From contig NZ_BMTO01000023.1 of the NCBI RefSeq assembly GCF_014649715.1, positions 1 through 64,000 of the forward strand: a stretch of 64,000 bases of DNA, in the 5' to 3' direction. Shown here one piece after another: positions 54,560 through 63,097 of this stretch. The stretch's first letter is position 1, and every line of letters begins with the position of its first letter. Position numbers and translations under genes: made by a program. This stretch comes from Streptomyces lateritius (GTDB lineage Bacteria > Actinomycetota > Actinomycetes > Streptomycetales > Streptomycetaceae). The notes under the pieces are model-generated. The model saw only the letters and a list, made by a program, of their open reading frames with translations. It did not search any database and was not told the DNA's origin.

Positions 54560-54700
54560 TCCGCGAAGCGGGCCGGGACGACCGAGGGCCCGGCCGGACG
54601 CCGTGCTGGCGGACCGGGCGTACTCGTCCCGCGCGATCCGGAGCCATCTCCGCCGACGCGGGATCCGTGCAGTCATCCCTCAACGGCGCCGCAGGCCCCA
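54560..54700 (+). pseudogene. IS5-family (IS427-type) transposase, C-terminal fragment
   Basis: The reading GRPRARPDAVLADRAYSSRA and IRSHLRRRGIRAVIP, with the second catalytic Asp in LADRAY, is typical of the C-terminal half of IS427-group transposases. Only about 45 codons survive. It could belong to the same element as the N-terminal half at 40582-40940. Confidence 0.7.
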
Positions 54701-54779
54701 GCGTGGGCGGTGGCGTAGGTGATCCCGCTCACGACTCACTGCCCCCGGAGATCGCTCCGCAGCGTGCTTGAATCACCGG

Positions 54780-55550
54780 ATGATCGACTGGTCCACACTC
54801 CACGACGCCTACGGCCCGGCACACGCGATACCCAGGCTGCTGGACCGATCCATCGGTCGTGACCAGGAGGCCATCGACTGGCTTTGGGGGCGCTTGTGCC
54901 ACCAGGGGACGATCACCCCGGCGAGCATCGCCGCACTGCCGCAGCTGGCGGACATCGCCAAGACCGAGGACGCCGGGGACTGGGCGCTCGATCTGGCCGG
55001 AGCCATAGCGAGTGGCCTCCTTCAACCTCACGGCGCCGACGAAGAAGTCGCCCGCTGTGAGGCGACTTTGGCCGAACTTCGCGCCATGGCCGCCGCCCGA
55101 CTGCGGTCTGGCCTGGACGGAAAGATCTACCTGAGCCGGCTGCGGGCCATGCTCGCGTTCGACGGCCAGATCTTGTGGTTCGAGGCCCTGGATGACTTCG
55201 CTGATTCCTTCGTCACTGTCGCCTGTCCGCACTGCGACGCACCGGTGACGATCGCGGTCGGCGACTACGGTTGCTACTCCTCGATCCGGGACTGGAATCT
55301 GGGGGATGTCCACCAGGTCCCGCTCCGGCCGGCCGTCCCGCACGAGCTGACCGGCACCGGGAGGATGTTGCACGAGTCGGCCGTACGGGATGGCCAGCAA
55401 CGGCTCGCCTGGGGCCTGATGCACCTGTTTGGCCAAGCGGAATGCCCAGGATGCGGGAGCGTCTTCGGCATCGCAGACGAGTACGCGGCCGCCAATGCAC
55501 CCGCCCCATGGGACTTCGCCCGAGGCCACACTAAGGACGCTCTCTGGTGA
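54780..55550 (+). CDS. HEAT-like protein with C-terminal zinc ribbon
   Basis: ATG 54780 (MIDWSTLHDAYGPAHAIPRL); an in-frame TTG lies four codons upstream. 256 residues. Residues 1-80 are HEAT-like and resemble the start of the 6533-8785 protein (HDAYGPA; LCHQGTITPASIAALPQLAD). The C-terminal half has CPHCDAPV and CPGCGSVFG, two CxxC knuckles of a zinc ribbon. Function unknown; may be an immunity-type or adaptor protein. Confidence 0.65.
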   Translation: MIDWSTLHDAYGPAHAIPRLLDRSIGRDQEAIDWLWGRLCHQGTITPASIAALPQLADIAKTEDAGDWALDLAGAIASGLLQPHGADEEVARCEATLAELRAMAAARLRSGLDGKIYLSRLRAMLAFDGQILWFEALDDFADSFVTVACPHCDAPVTIAVGDYGCYSSIRDWNLGDVHQVPLRPAVPHELTGTGRMLHESAVRDGQQRLAWGLMHLFGQAECPGCGSVFGIADEYAAANAPAPWDFARGHTKDALW

Positions 55551-55632
55551 CCACCGGCAGGACCCTCGAAATCGAACAGTGAGCTCGTGCCCGCTGTCCC
55601 GACTTGACGGCTTGGCGCCGTGAGGTGTCTGG

Positions 55633-55969
55633 ATGACCCCGTTCGCGGGGCTGAGCCCGCGCTGCTTCGGCAAGCTGCTGACCACGCTGCGGCGTGATGG
55701 AGCAGATTTGGTCCACCGAGGCCGGCCGTGGAGCCTGCCGCTGGAGGACCGGGTGTTGCTGGTCACGGCCTATTGGCGTACCAATCTGACGTTGAGGCAG
55801 CTCGCTCCGCTGTTTGGCGTCTCGAAGTCCACGGCTGGCCGAGTCGTCAATCACCTCGGCCCCCTGCTCGCGCTCCGGCCCCGCAAGCGGTTCGCCAAGG
55901 ACACCGTTCTCATCGTGGACGGCACCCTGGTCCCCACCCGCGACCACACCATCGTCGAGCGATCCAAGA
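55633..55969 (+). pseudogene. IS5-family transposase, 5' part
   Basis: ATG 55633: MTPFAGLSPRCFGKLLTTLR, then RGRPWSLPLEDRVLLVTAYW, the helix-turn-helix LRQLAPLFGVSKSTAGRVVN, and IVDGTLVPTRDH with the first catalytic Asp. Ends at SK where the IS110 element is inserted. Confidence 0.85.
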
Positions 55970-56010
55970 CATCTCATGTCGCTGGAGGTCAACTCGGTGA
56001 GGTGGCGGCG

Positions 56011-57106
56011 TCACGTCCAGCCCCAGCGGTCGGGGTGATGTGCCTGGCTTGTCGGAGCCACCCGATAGCATCGCGGCGCGTTATAGGGCGGGCACCAGAG
56101 GGGGTAGGACATGCAGGTCGCTGGTGTTGAGTTGCAAGCTCGCGTCACAGGTGCCGCTCCGGCGTATGCCTTCATGGCTTTGGCGTCTGTGAAGCGTTCG
56201 CGGTCATCGCCGATCTCGGCGAGGACGCGTGCCCCGGACAATACAGACAGCCCTGGGAAGCTCGTGATGATGCCTGCATCAGGGTGTGCGAGGAATGCCT
56301 CTTCCGTCGCCGCCGCAAGCTGAGTGACGCTGAGGCAGGCGGCGTCGACCTGTCGGACGAGCGCCACTGTCTGGTGTCCCAGAGCCTGTTCGACCTGCGG
56401 CAGTTGTCGCAGGTAGTCGGCGCGGAAGACTGTCCGAAGCCGCTCGACCTCGGCTTCGATTCCGCAGCGTGGACGCTCGCCGCGCTTGAGCAGCGCGCGC
56501 AGCTGGCTGCGGGTCAGCCTGGCGGTGTCGGCCGGCGTGGGTGCGGCAGTCAGGATCACGCGGGCGCGTGGTGAGTCGAGTCCGGGTTTGCCGGCGCCGT
56601 GGAAAGCGGCAAGGGCGGCTGGGTAGTACTCGCGCAGATGTGACCGGAGCCGGTTGATCATCTGCTGCCGGTCCCAGATTGCATCCTGATGAGCGCGGGC
56701 CAGAACGGCGACGGCCTGCCCCACCTCGCTGTCGTCGGGCAAGGGACGATGGGCGTGTCGGTCGGTGCGCAGGATGTTGGCCAGAACCCGGGCGTGCCGC
56801 GTCGGACTTGGCTCGGGAGACGCTGCCACGATCGCGATAGCGGGCTGCGGCCAGTGGGTTGATCGCGTAAATCTCACGGCCGGTGGCCCGCAGGCCGGCG
56901 ACGAGGAGCCCGCGCGGTGTCTCGATGGCGACAGGAATCGGATCCTCTGCGCTGTCACCGTGCCGGGTCAGGAGCTCCATCAGCGCGTGAAAGCCTGCGC
57001 TGTCGTCGCTGATCCGTAGCTTGGCCACTTGGGTTCCGTCCTGGTCGACCAGGGCTATGTCGTGGTGTCCCTCCGCCCAGTCGATGCCGCAAAAGATCTT
57101 GTTCAA
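56011..57106 (-). pseudogene. IS110-family transposase, frameshifted and 3'-damaged
   Basis: ATG 57106: MNKIFCGIDWAEGHHDIALV carries the DEDD RuvC-like first Asp, then IPVAIETPRGLLVAGLRATG. Near 56800 the frame shifts after SVSRAKSD (bases missing before VLANILRTDRHAHRPLP). The transposase_20 region is present (LRALLKRGERP; IITSFPGLSVLSGARVLAEI; AMKAYAGAAPVTRAC). About 100 C-terminal residues, including the catalytic Ser domain, are replaced by unrelated sequence. The protein should be inactive. Confidence 0.8.
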
Positions 57107-57487
57107 GCCGGTGCCTCCGTACGAATCTGCAGGTCAAACCCACGCGGAGCACGCGGCGCTCTAATAGAAGTGCTCCAGGCACGCCATCTCATGAGCCGTT
57201 CGTGTCTCCAGCAGACCGACAGGGACCTCGGTCTGCTGGAGAGCTCATGGGCTCGCGAACTGCTGAGAGGTGGCCCCTGTCGGCGGGCTGAGGACATGAA
57301 AACCGCTGATCCGAGCTCCTGCCGAGCGGGACCGGTCTTAGACGAGAGATCAAGGTCCCGGAACTACCGAAGGTCTCCGCCCGGCAGGGCAAGGTGCGAG
57401 GTGGATCCAGTCCTGAAACGCAAGCAGTTTCCCGCCTCGCATGGCACCCCTTGCGCTTACGCGCTCGGGGCCGCCGATGACCTATTA
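57107..57487 (-). ncRNA. Candidate bridge-RNA region of the IS110 element
   Basis: IS110 elements encode a structured guide RNA in the non-coding end upstream of the transposase. This 380-nt end has no gene and contains a perfect 15-bp inverted repeat, 57205-57219 with 57228-57242 around 8 nt (starting TCTCCAGCAGACC). Exact RNA ends and guide loops were not determined. Confidence 0.45.
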
Positions 57488-57488
57488 G

Positions 57489-57822
57489 AACTACCGGTAT
57501 TCCACCAACCATCAGGTCGTCATCGACGCAGACACCCGCCTGGTCGTCGTGGTCGGCCAACCGCTCGCCGGGAACCGCAACGACTGCAAGGCATGGGAGG
57601 AGTCCGGTGCCAAGGCTGCCGTCGGCAAGACCCTCACGATCGCCGACGGCGGCTACCCGGGAACCGGACTCGTCATCCCGCACCGTCGCAACCGCGGCCA
57701 GCAGCTTCTTCGCCCGCATGAAGACCTGGAAGATCCTCCGCGACTGCCGCCTCTAAGGCGACGGCGTCCACCACGCCATGCTCGGCATCGCCCGGATGCA
57801 CAACCTCGCCCTCGCCGGATAG
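57489..57822 (+). pseudogene. IS5-family transposase, 3' part
   Basis: Resumes with NYRYSTNHQVVIDADTRLVV, GNRNDCKAWEESGAKAAVGK and IADGGYPGTGLVIPHRR (second catalytic Asp). Compared with the intact copy, about 20 residues around RKVRARVEH are deleted with a frame change, then MKTWKILRDCRL and LGIARMHNLALAG appear. The copy is defective even without the IS110 insertion. Confidence 0.8.
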
Positions 57823-57887
57823 GTCGCAGGTGGCACGATGGCCCGCTATGCCCGAGGCGGCTCCGAGATCTTTACGGGAGACACCCC

Positions 57888-59342
57888 TTAGGGCACGGTG
57901 AAGAGGACCTTGTCCTCGTCCGCGGCGGGGTCCGCCTGCTTGAGCCTGGCCCTGATGCTGGATCCGAGCTGGAGATCCAGGCCGTTGGTCGAGACGACCT
58001 TGGCCAGCACAGCGGGGTCGGCCAGGAACACTTTGCCCTCGCGCGGCCTGCCCCGCTCCGCATCGGTGTCGATGACCGCGGCGTCGAACACCTCGCCCAC
58101 GCGGTCCTTGAGCACCGCGGCCTCGGCCAGGTCCACGGTCTGCCGGTCCGCCAGGCCGCCCTTCCCCCGTGCCGTGTCGCACGGGATGCAGGACAGGGCG
58201 TCGAGCACCCAGTTCGGCGGGGCCTTGTCCGCGCACGCCATCACGCACAGCTCACCGGTGTACCGGTCGACCAGGCGCCGCAGCGGAGCCGTGCAATGGG
58301 TGTACGGGGCCGCGATCGCTGCGTGCATCGTGTACGCCGGCTTCTGGTTGTCGCGGAAGACGGTGTACTCCGCCTTGAGCATCGTGCTCGTGGCCTCGGT
58401 GAGGAAGGCCATGTGCTGCTGGTTCTGGGGATCTAGCTTGCGGACCAGCGTGGCGTACGAGATGCCGGGCCGCCAGACGATGCCCAGGGCCTTCGCGATG
58501 TCGTGCAGGCGCTTAATCACGTTCTGATCGGCCTGCTCCTTCTGGGTCCGCAGGATGCCGGTACCCGTGTCGAGCATGATCTGGGCCGCGGACATCCCGG
58601 TCATGAGGGAGATCTGCTCGTTCCAGCCCTCGACCGGCAGCGCCGCCACGTAGCGCAGCCGGAACGATCCGTCCTCGAGGGTGACCTCCTGGTCCGGCAG
58701 ATTCACCGAGATGCCGCCGCGCGCGATTTCGACGGCCTCCCGCAGCTCACCGATCTCGCGCAGCAGGGCGAGGGACTCCTCCGCCGTGCCGTTCTCGATG
58801 GCCTGCTGGGCGCCGGCGTAGTCGAGCTGGGCCCGACTTCGGATCATGGCCCGGCTCACGGACGAGTTGGTCAGATTGCCGTGGGCGTCGAGGTCGTGCT
58901 GCCACAACAGGGCGGGGCGGTCCTTGTTCGGCAGCAGGCTGGCCGCACCCTCGGAGAGGACGGGCGGGTGCAGGGGCACCTTGAGGTCGGGGAAGTACAG
59001 CGTTTCGATCCTGTCGTGCGCCTCGATGTCCAGAGGGCTGCCCGCCCTGACGAAGGTCGCCACGTCCGCGATGGCGTAGTACACGCGGTAGCCGCCACCG
59101 GGCCGCCGTTCCAGGTGCATGGCCTGGTCGAGGTCCTTCGAGGTCGGCGGATCGATTGTAAAGAACGGCAGGTGGGTGGCGTCCTTGTCGGGCAAGCGCG
59201 CCTCACGCGCGGCCTTGTCGGCCGCTTTGAGTACGCGCTTGGGGAAGCTCAGGGGGACCTTCAGCTCCGCGCGGAGTTCCTCCAGCGCGGTGCGCAGAGC
59301 GTCCTGGGCCTCGGCAGACATGTGCATCGGGCGGCGTTGCAT
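57888..59342 (-). CDS. RNB-domain (RNase II/R type) ribonuclease
   Basis: ATG 59342 (ATG 59321 also possible). 484 residues. The RNB catalytic motif FTIDPPTSKDLDQAMHLE has D64, D70 and D72 for metal binding; YYAIADVATFVRAGSPLDIE, FPDLKVPLHPPVLSEGAASL and AAPYTHCTAPLRRLVDRY are hallmark segments. It is an intact 3'-to-5' exoribonuclease of the short actinobacterial type without cold-shock domains. Its stop lies at the very end of the IS5 element. Confidence 0.88.
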   Translation of the reverse strand: MQRRPMHMSAEAQDALRTALEELRAELKVPLSFPKRVLKAADKAAREARLPDKDATHLPFFTIDPPTSKDLDQAMHLERRPGGGYRVYYAIADVATFVRAGSPLDIEAHDRIETLYFPDLKVPLHPPVLSEGAASLLPNKDRPALLWQHDLDAHGNLTNSSVSRAMIRSRAQLDYAGAQQAIENGTAEESLALLREIGELREAVEIARGGISVNLPDQEVTLEDGSFRLRYVAALPVEGWNEQISLMTGMSAAQIMLDTGTGILRTQKEQADQNVIKRLHDIAKALGIVWRPGISYATLVRKLDPQNQQHMAFLTEATSTMLKAEYTVFRDNQKPAYTMHAAIAAPYTHCTAPLRRLVDRYTGELCVMACADKAPPNWVLDALSCIPCDTARGKGGLADRQTVDLAEAAVLKDRVGEVFDAAVIDTDAERGRPREGKVFLADPAVLAKVVSTNGLDLQLGSSIRARLKQADPAADEDKVLFTVP

Positions 59343-59900
59343 GCCCCGAGCGTAGGGCGGCGGTCACGAACCGGCGCGGCGAGCGGGGCCGGGCGGCGGA
59401 GGGGACCGGGGCGACGGCGGCCGCGCGGGGAGGGGACATCGCCGGAGGGCGCGCGACGACAGCTACGGCACCTCGCCGCGTTGTCGGATCGCCCGAATAC
59501 GCCCAGTAGGAGGACGACCCTCCGCTTGCAATGCACCGCATCTGACGCCGCGCGCTGATCCACCTCCGACACGCAGGAGGCTGCGGCGGGTCTCGCCCTT
59601 CGCGGACTGGACGAGCTTGTCGATCAGTTGGTATGCCGGTCCAACGGCGCCGAGCCTCGAGGTGGTTCCCCGATTACCAACACCGATCTTGGCGACCCGC
59701 CGTGAGGCGACGGGCGTGCACAGCGCCACCATGACCAACGCGTCGCTCCAATCCCAGTCACGCTTATATGCGGCACAGAGGCCGAGGTTCGCCGAGTGGC
59801 TGACCTGGACGAGATCGCATCGGCGCCGAGTTGGCGCAGCGCTTACGGCGCTCAGCGGTTCAGCTGGAACCGCTGCCTTCGTAGACCTCGGGCGGGCGGC
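59343..59900. other. Gap with possible gene remnant
   Basis: A minus-strand reading near 59560-59740 (DALVMVALCTPVASRRVAKI, AYQLIDKLVQSAKGETRRS) looks protein-like but has no start or family. No RNA gene recognised. Confidence 0.35.
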
Positions 59901-60440
59901 ATGAGGTGGTCGGTAGTCCCAACTGCTTTCGAAGGCTATAGGGATTGGGGGGCGCGTCTCGATACGATCGTGACCATGGATCCTGAGTCGATGATTAACT
60001 CCGATTTGTACCCCGACAGGCAACCCTGGGACGTGGTATTTGACGAGTTGTGGGTGTCGCACAGCGAGTTTTGGCTCGTGGCCGGTAGCGGGCCTGGTGC
60101 TGACATCGTGAGTGCTATTCCTGAAGGAGACGCAGTTACGGGTAATGGGGAGGCTATCGGCATTCCTACATCAGGTTCTGCGGGGGATGTTTCCATCGCG
60201 CTTTCCGTCTGGGAGGCGCCGGTGCCCGAGGGGCGAGGTACCTGGCTTGGAACGTGCCGCATTTGGGCGCCTGGGAGAGAGCTTTCTTTCGTCAACGTGG
60301 AGGGAAGGGAGCCGGGCCCTGTCTTGGTACTTCCAGAGGGAGCCGAGTATCAGGTGAGCGTTTGGCGGTGTGCCAAGGCCGACGCTGCAGGATCTGAACG
60401 GTATGACATCCGCGTGTGGCAGTGCCCCACCTCAGGGTGA
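59901..60440 (+). CDS. Hypothetical protein, less GC-rich than its neighbours
   Basis: ATG 59901 (MRWSVVPTAFEGYRDWGARL); ATG 59976 (MDPESMINSDLYPDRQPWDV) is an alternative. About 179 residues, beta-rich and acidic: WVSHSEFWLVAGSGPGADIV, VWEAPVPEGRGTWLGTCRIW and YQVSVWRCAKADAAGSERYD. No family recognised. Its codons use more A and T in third positions than its neighbours, a sign of transfer. It ends inside a terminator hairpin. Confidence 0.55.
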   Translation: MRWSVVPTAFEGYRDWGARLDTIVTMDPESMINSDLYPDRQPWDVVFDELWVSHSEFWLVAGSGPGADIVSAIPEGDAVTGNGEAIGIPTSGSAGDVSIALSVWEAPVPEGRGTWLGTCRIWAPGRELSFVNVEGREPGPVLVLPEGAEYQVSVWRCAKADAAGSERYDIRVWQCPTSG

Positions 60441-60452
60441 GGCGGGGCACTG
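60420..60452. terminator. Bidirectional hairpin terminator
   Basis: CAGTGCCCC-A-CCTCA (60420-60434) pairs with TGAGG-C-GGGGCACTG (60438-60452) around GGG, with one internal mismatch. It lies between convergent genes and overlaps the stop codon of the left one. Confidence 0.75.
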
Positions 60453-60482
60453 GCGAGGGTTCAGCCTCAGATACGAGGTTGG

Positions 60483-60920
60483 CTACGCACCTGGCCAGCC
60501 GGGAGGAGGCCACGCTCCCGGCCATCCGGGGGGCGGCCCATCCGCCGGGTTCCACAAGATCATCACGTTGAAGGCGTCCCGGTGAAGGATTCGCTCCTTC
60601 GAGTAGAAGCTCGCCAGACTCCCGCCTGCAGAGCGGTTCTGCGATAGATCGAGGTACTTGACCGAGAAGTGCATGCCGTAGGCCGGGCCTTCGTAGGTCG
60701 ACCCAAACGGAAACTCATCGCAATCCAGACCTGTCGAGTTGGCGGGCTTTATGCGAGCGCAGGCCCTGTCCTTCGCCACGATGTTCTTCTGCCGTTGTAG
60801 CTTAGCTGCCCCGTCCCAGCCTTCATATAGCCGAGTCAGGGCCCCCCTATCCCCCCATCCCGGGATAGATTTTCCGGCCACCTTGGGGTGCGTTAATTCG
60901 GGGTAGGCATACGCTGTCAT
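60483..60920 (-). CDS. NucA/NucB deoxyribonuclease domain, second part of a split gene
   Basis: ATG 60920 overlaps the previous gene's stop (ATGA). 145 residues: MTAYAYPELTHPKVAGKSIP, then LDCDEFPFGSTYEGPAYGMH, the conserved D-E-x-P-F-A-S-T-x-E-G-type motif of NucA/NucB nucleases. No signal peptide of its own. The tail has PPPGWPGA repeated twice. Family proteins in Streptomyces carry both parts in one chain, so this is probably one gene split by a frameshift, though coupled translation of two chains is possible. Confidence 0.65.
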   Translation of the reverse strand: MTAYAYPELTHPKVAGKSIPGWGDRGALTRLYEGWDGAAKLQRQKNIVAKDRACARIKPANSTGLDCDEFPFGSTYEGPAYGMHFSVKYLDLSQNRSAGGSLASFYSKERILHRDAFNVMILWNPADGPPPGWPGAWPPPGWPGA

Positions 60921-61873
60921 GATTGGGTCGCAACGGCACCGTGTGCGGCCGACCTAGGGTCGTAGAGTATCTTTGGGGCGGCGGCATCGAAAACTCCGCC
61001 ACTGGCGCCTTCGAGGTAGCTGGCAGAGTCGAACCTGATGGACGTGTCAGCGTCAGTGAATTCTCCGCAATATTTGCCGACGCACGTGCTCGTTGCCACG
61101 CCGCAGCGCGATAAGAAGTCCCGCCCATACCCCAGAGATTTATTCTGATCGAAGACGATCGTAGCAACAACGTTTCCGTTTGCCAGACACTGGCCGAGCA
61201 TCTGCGGATTGGTCGCGCTGTTAGTTACCTCGCAGGCCACATTGGAGCCGTCCGCCCCGCGATAGCCCGAAGAAATACCCGATACCTCAAGTGGGCCTGT
61301 TTTGGGCACCGTTCCTTGGATATCGAAGAACCCAAGGTTGACCATATAGTAGATTTCTCGACGATCCTGCGGGGCCTGACCAGCTATAGTTTGCAAATAG
61401 GTAGCCGTCCCGAGGACCCTGCCGGTCGCGACCTCAACGTGATTGTAGGTCCATCTCGAGACAGAGCAGTAACGGAACCGATCCACAACCTTTTTGCCGA
61501 CTTTGCTGTCCAGGAACGCCCGGCAATCGTTGACTGGATCGTAAGCGACGTCCATACGTCCAGAGGGAACGCCATCCTTGTAGTGGTCGAGGTTACGTTC
61601 GTACGTGGCACCCGTTCGTTTTGCCGTCACTTGCCCGTGCTCGGTCAAAGTGGGGAGGGTCGGCGTTTTGGCGGGCCTTGCTTTCAGTCGTTGCAGGCTC
61701 TCGATCGGAACCTTGGCGCCGACCCTTGAAACGGGGTGGTCAGCGTCAACGATGCGCGGCGGCGTCGTGACCGTGGTCGGAGCGGAATCCGCCGCTCCCG
61801 CGCTGGGTTGACCGGAAATCGCTGCTGCGATCGTCATGGCAACAGCGATGATCGCTGTGTGAGTTCTGCGCAC
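60917..61873 (-). CDS. Secreted N-terminal part of a NucA/NucB-type protein
   Basis: ATG 61873. 318 residues. Signal peptide RRTHTAIIAVAMTIAAAISG with likely cleavage near SAGA-A. The mature part has Cys in NDCRAFL, YCSVSRW, ACEVTN, GQCLANG and CGVATSTCVGKYC, suited to disulfides. The end AAPKILYDPRSAAHGAV would lead directly into the nuclease part in related proteins. Lower GC than its surroundings. Confidence 0.65.
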   Translation of the reverse strand: MRRTHTAIIAVAMTIAAAISGQPSAGAADSAPTTVTTPPRIVDADHPVSRVGAKVPIESLQRLKARPAKTPTLPTLTEHGQVTAKRTGATYERNLDHYKDGVPSGRMDVAYDPVNDCRAFLDSKVGKKVVDRFRYCSVSRWTYNHVEVATGRVLGTATYLQTIAGQAPQDRREIYYMVNLGFFDIQGTVPKTGPLEVSGISSGYRGADGSNVACEVTNSATNPQMLGQCLANGNVVATIVFDQNKSLGYGRDFLSRCGVATSTCVGKYCGEFTDADTSIRFDSASYLEGASGGVFDAAAPKILYDPRSAAHGAVATQS

Positions 61874-61946
61874 TCGCCCACTTCCCCTTAGTGAAGGATG
61901 CCCATTACATGCAGGCCATGAATGATTAGCAAAGGGAGTCGCCCGG

Positions 61947-62015
61947 TACGTCGCCTGGCTGCGGAAGAACCCCGCCGCCCTGCCGAAGTGGATGGAGGAG
62001 AGCGCGGCGGCCTAA
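61947..62015 (+). pseudogene. Fragment of an unidentified gene
   Basis: The reading YVAWLRKNPAALPKWMEESA ends in TAA at 62015, immediately before an IS end. Only a C-terminal tail remains; family not identified. Confidence 0.35.
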
Positions 62016-62170
62016 GGGCTGTCCCGTAAACGATCTACGGTGTGTCGCTCGGATATCGGCGCTGTTCCTCATCCGGCGAAGGCGCGTGGTTGTGGAGGCG
62101 GGCGATGCCGAGCCGAGCATGGCGTGGAGAACGCCCTCGTCCTTGAGGGGGCAGTCGCGGAGCATCTTCG
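62016..62170 (-). mobile_element. IS5-family remnant (transposase C-terminus and one end)
   Basis: The terminus GGGCTGTCCCGTAAACGATC begins at about 62016. On the minus strand LRDCPLKDEGVLHAMLG matches the transposase C-terminus of the intact copy (ILRDCRLKGDGVHHAMLG), then frames shift. The rest of the element is gone. Confidence 0.7.
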
Positions 62171-62248
62171 GCCGCCGTCCCGCTTGACCCGTGAGTGTTG
62201 TCGGTACCTCATGTCAGGATGCGAGCGAACGCACGCAAGGAGATCAGC

Positions 62249-63076
62249 ATGGGTACCTGGGACACCGGCCTTTTCGGCAACGGCACGGCAGCGGACTGCG
62301 CTGAAGCGATCCAGAAGGCCTTCGCCTCGTCGCTCCGGCATACGCCTTGTCCTGTCACGTCCGCCGCCGGGTCACTGTTGCCCGTCGACTGGATCGACCA
62401 CGTCGACACGGACCCCGTACGCGCGCTGGAGATGCTGGTTCTGGGGTGGTACCCGGCCGAAGACGCGCCGCCGAACCCCGATGCGCCCACGGACGACGTC
62501 CTCGCGCTTCTGCCGCGGGCTCTCGCCGCCTTTCACCGCCTTGCCCGCGTGCGTCCGGCCCTCTACCGCTTCAGCAACCCGATGCTCCTGCGCCCGCAGC
62601 ACATCACGAGGCCGCACGGCAGTCAGCTGGTCTTCGCGGTCGATAACCAGTGGGTCAGGGACTGGTCGATCCCTTGGCCGTCCCAAGTCGGCCGGGAGGA
62701 CGCCGACCCCCCTGTCTGGCTCACCGAGGACCCGCACTTCGACGACGACCCGGAGACGATCCTCGAAGCGGAACACCTCAGCCGCTTTCTCCTCCAGTTC
62801 ACCCTCAACGAAGCCTGCGGCATCGCGCCGTTCAGAGCCTGGACCTTCGTCATACCTATCGAGCGCCTCGAACCGCTGTGGAGCTTCCTGCGCCCGGTCC
62901 CCCTCAGCCCCTTCCTTCCCTCCTACGAAGGGAACGTGTTCTACGCAGCACTCGGACTGCTGGCGAGCGTGAGTTCCGATGAGACCGAGGCGGTCATCGC
63001 GTTTGGAGCCCGCCACCGCGAAACCCTCGCCCCCCTGCGGGCATACGACTTCCCCTGGCGACACTTCGACGAATAG
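62249..63076 (+). CDS. DUF4259-like N-terminus hypothetical protein
   Basis: ATG 62249 after AAGGAG. 275 residues. MGTWDTGLFGNGTAADCAEA matches the start of DUF4259 proteins. The rest is Streptomyces-like but unassigned: LEMLVLGWYPAEDAPPNPDA, LVFAVDNQWVRDWSIPWP, FVIPIERLEPLWSFLR. Soluble and acidic. Lies between two IS5-family pieces, so may have been moved with them. Confidence 0.6.
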   Translation: MGTWDTGLFGNGTAADCAEAIQKAFASSLRHTPCPVTSAAGSLLPVDWIDHVDTDPVRALEMLVLGWYPAEDAPPNPDAPTDDVLALLPRALAAFHRLARVRPALYRFSNPMLLRPQHITRPHGSQLVFAVDNQWVRDWSIPWPSQVGREDADPPVWLTEDPHFDDDPETILEAEHLSRFLLQFTLNEACGIAPFRAWTFVIPIERLEPLWSFLRPVPLSPFLPSYEGNVFYAALGLLASVSSDETEAVIAFGARHRETLAPLRAYDFPWRHFDE

Positions 63077-63097
63077 CCCCCGCGTTCACGCTGCTGA

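Larger units (their letters stand above)
55968..57487 (-). mobile_element. IS110-family element, 1520 bp, inserted in the IS5 transposase
   Basis: Both junctions carry AGA (55967-55969 and 57487-57489), of which one copy belongs to the target, fitting the short core repeats left by IS110 recombinases. The transposase reads leftward; a long non-coding end of about 380 nt lies upstream of it (57107-57487). Confidence 0.8.
55633..57889 (+). mobile_element. IS5-family element 1, interrupted by an IS110-family element
   Basis: The transposase reading is identical in plan to the intact copy at 63152-63922. It breaks at 55967-55969 and resumes at 57487-57489; removing the intervening 1520 nt restores the frame. 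The right end near 57870-57889 (TTTACGGGAGACACCCC) resembles the terminus of the remnant at 62016. Confidence 0.8.
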
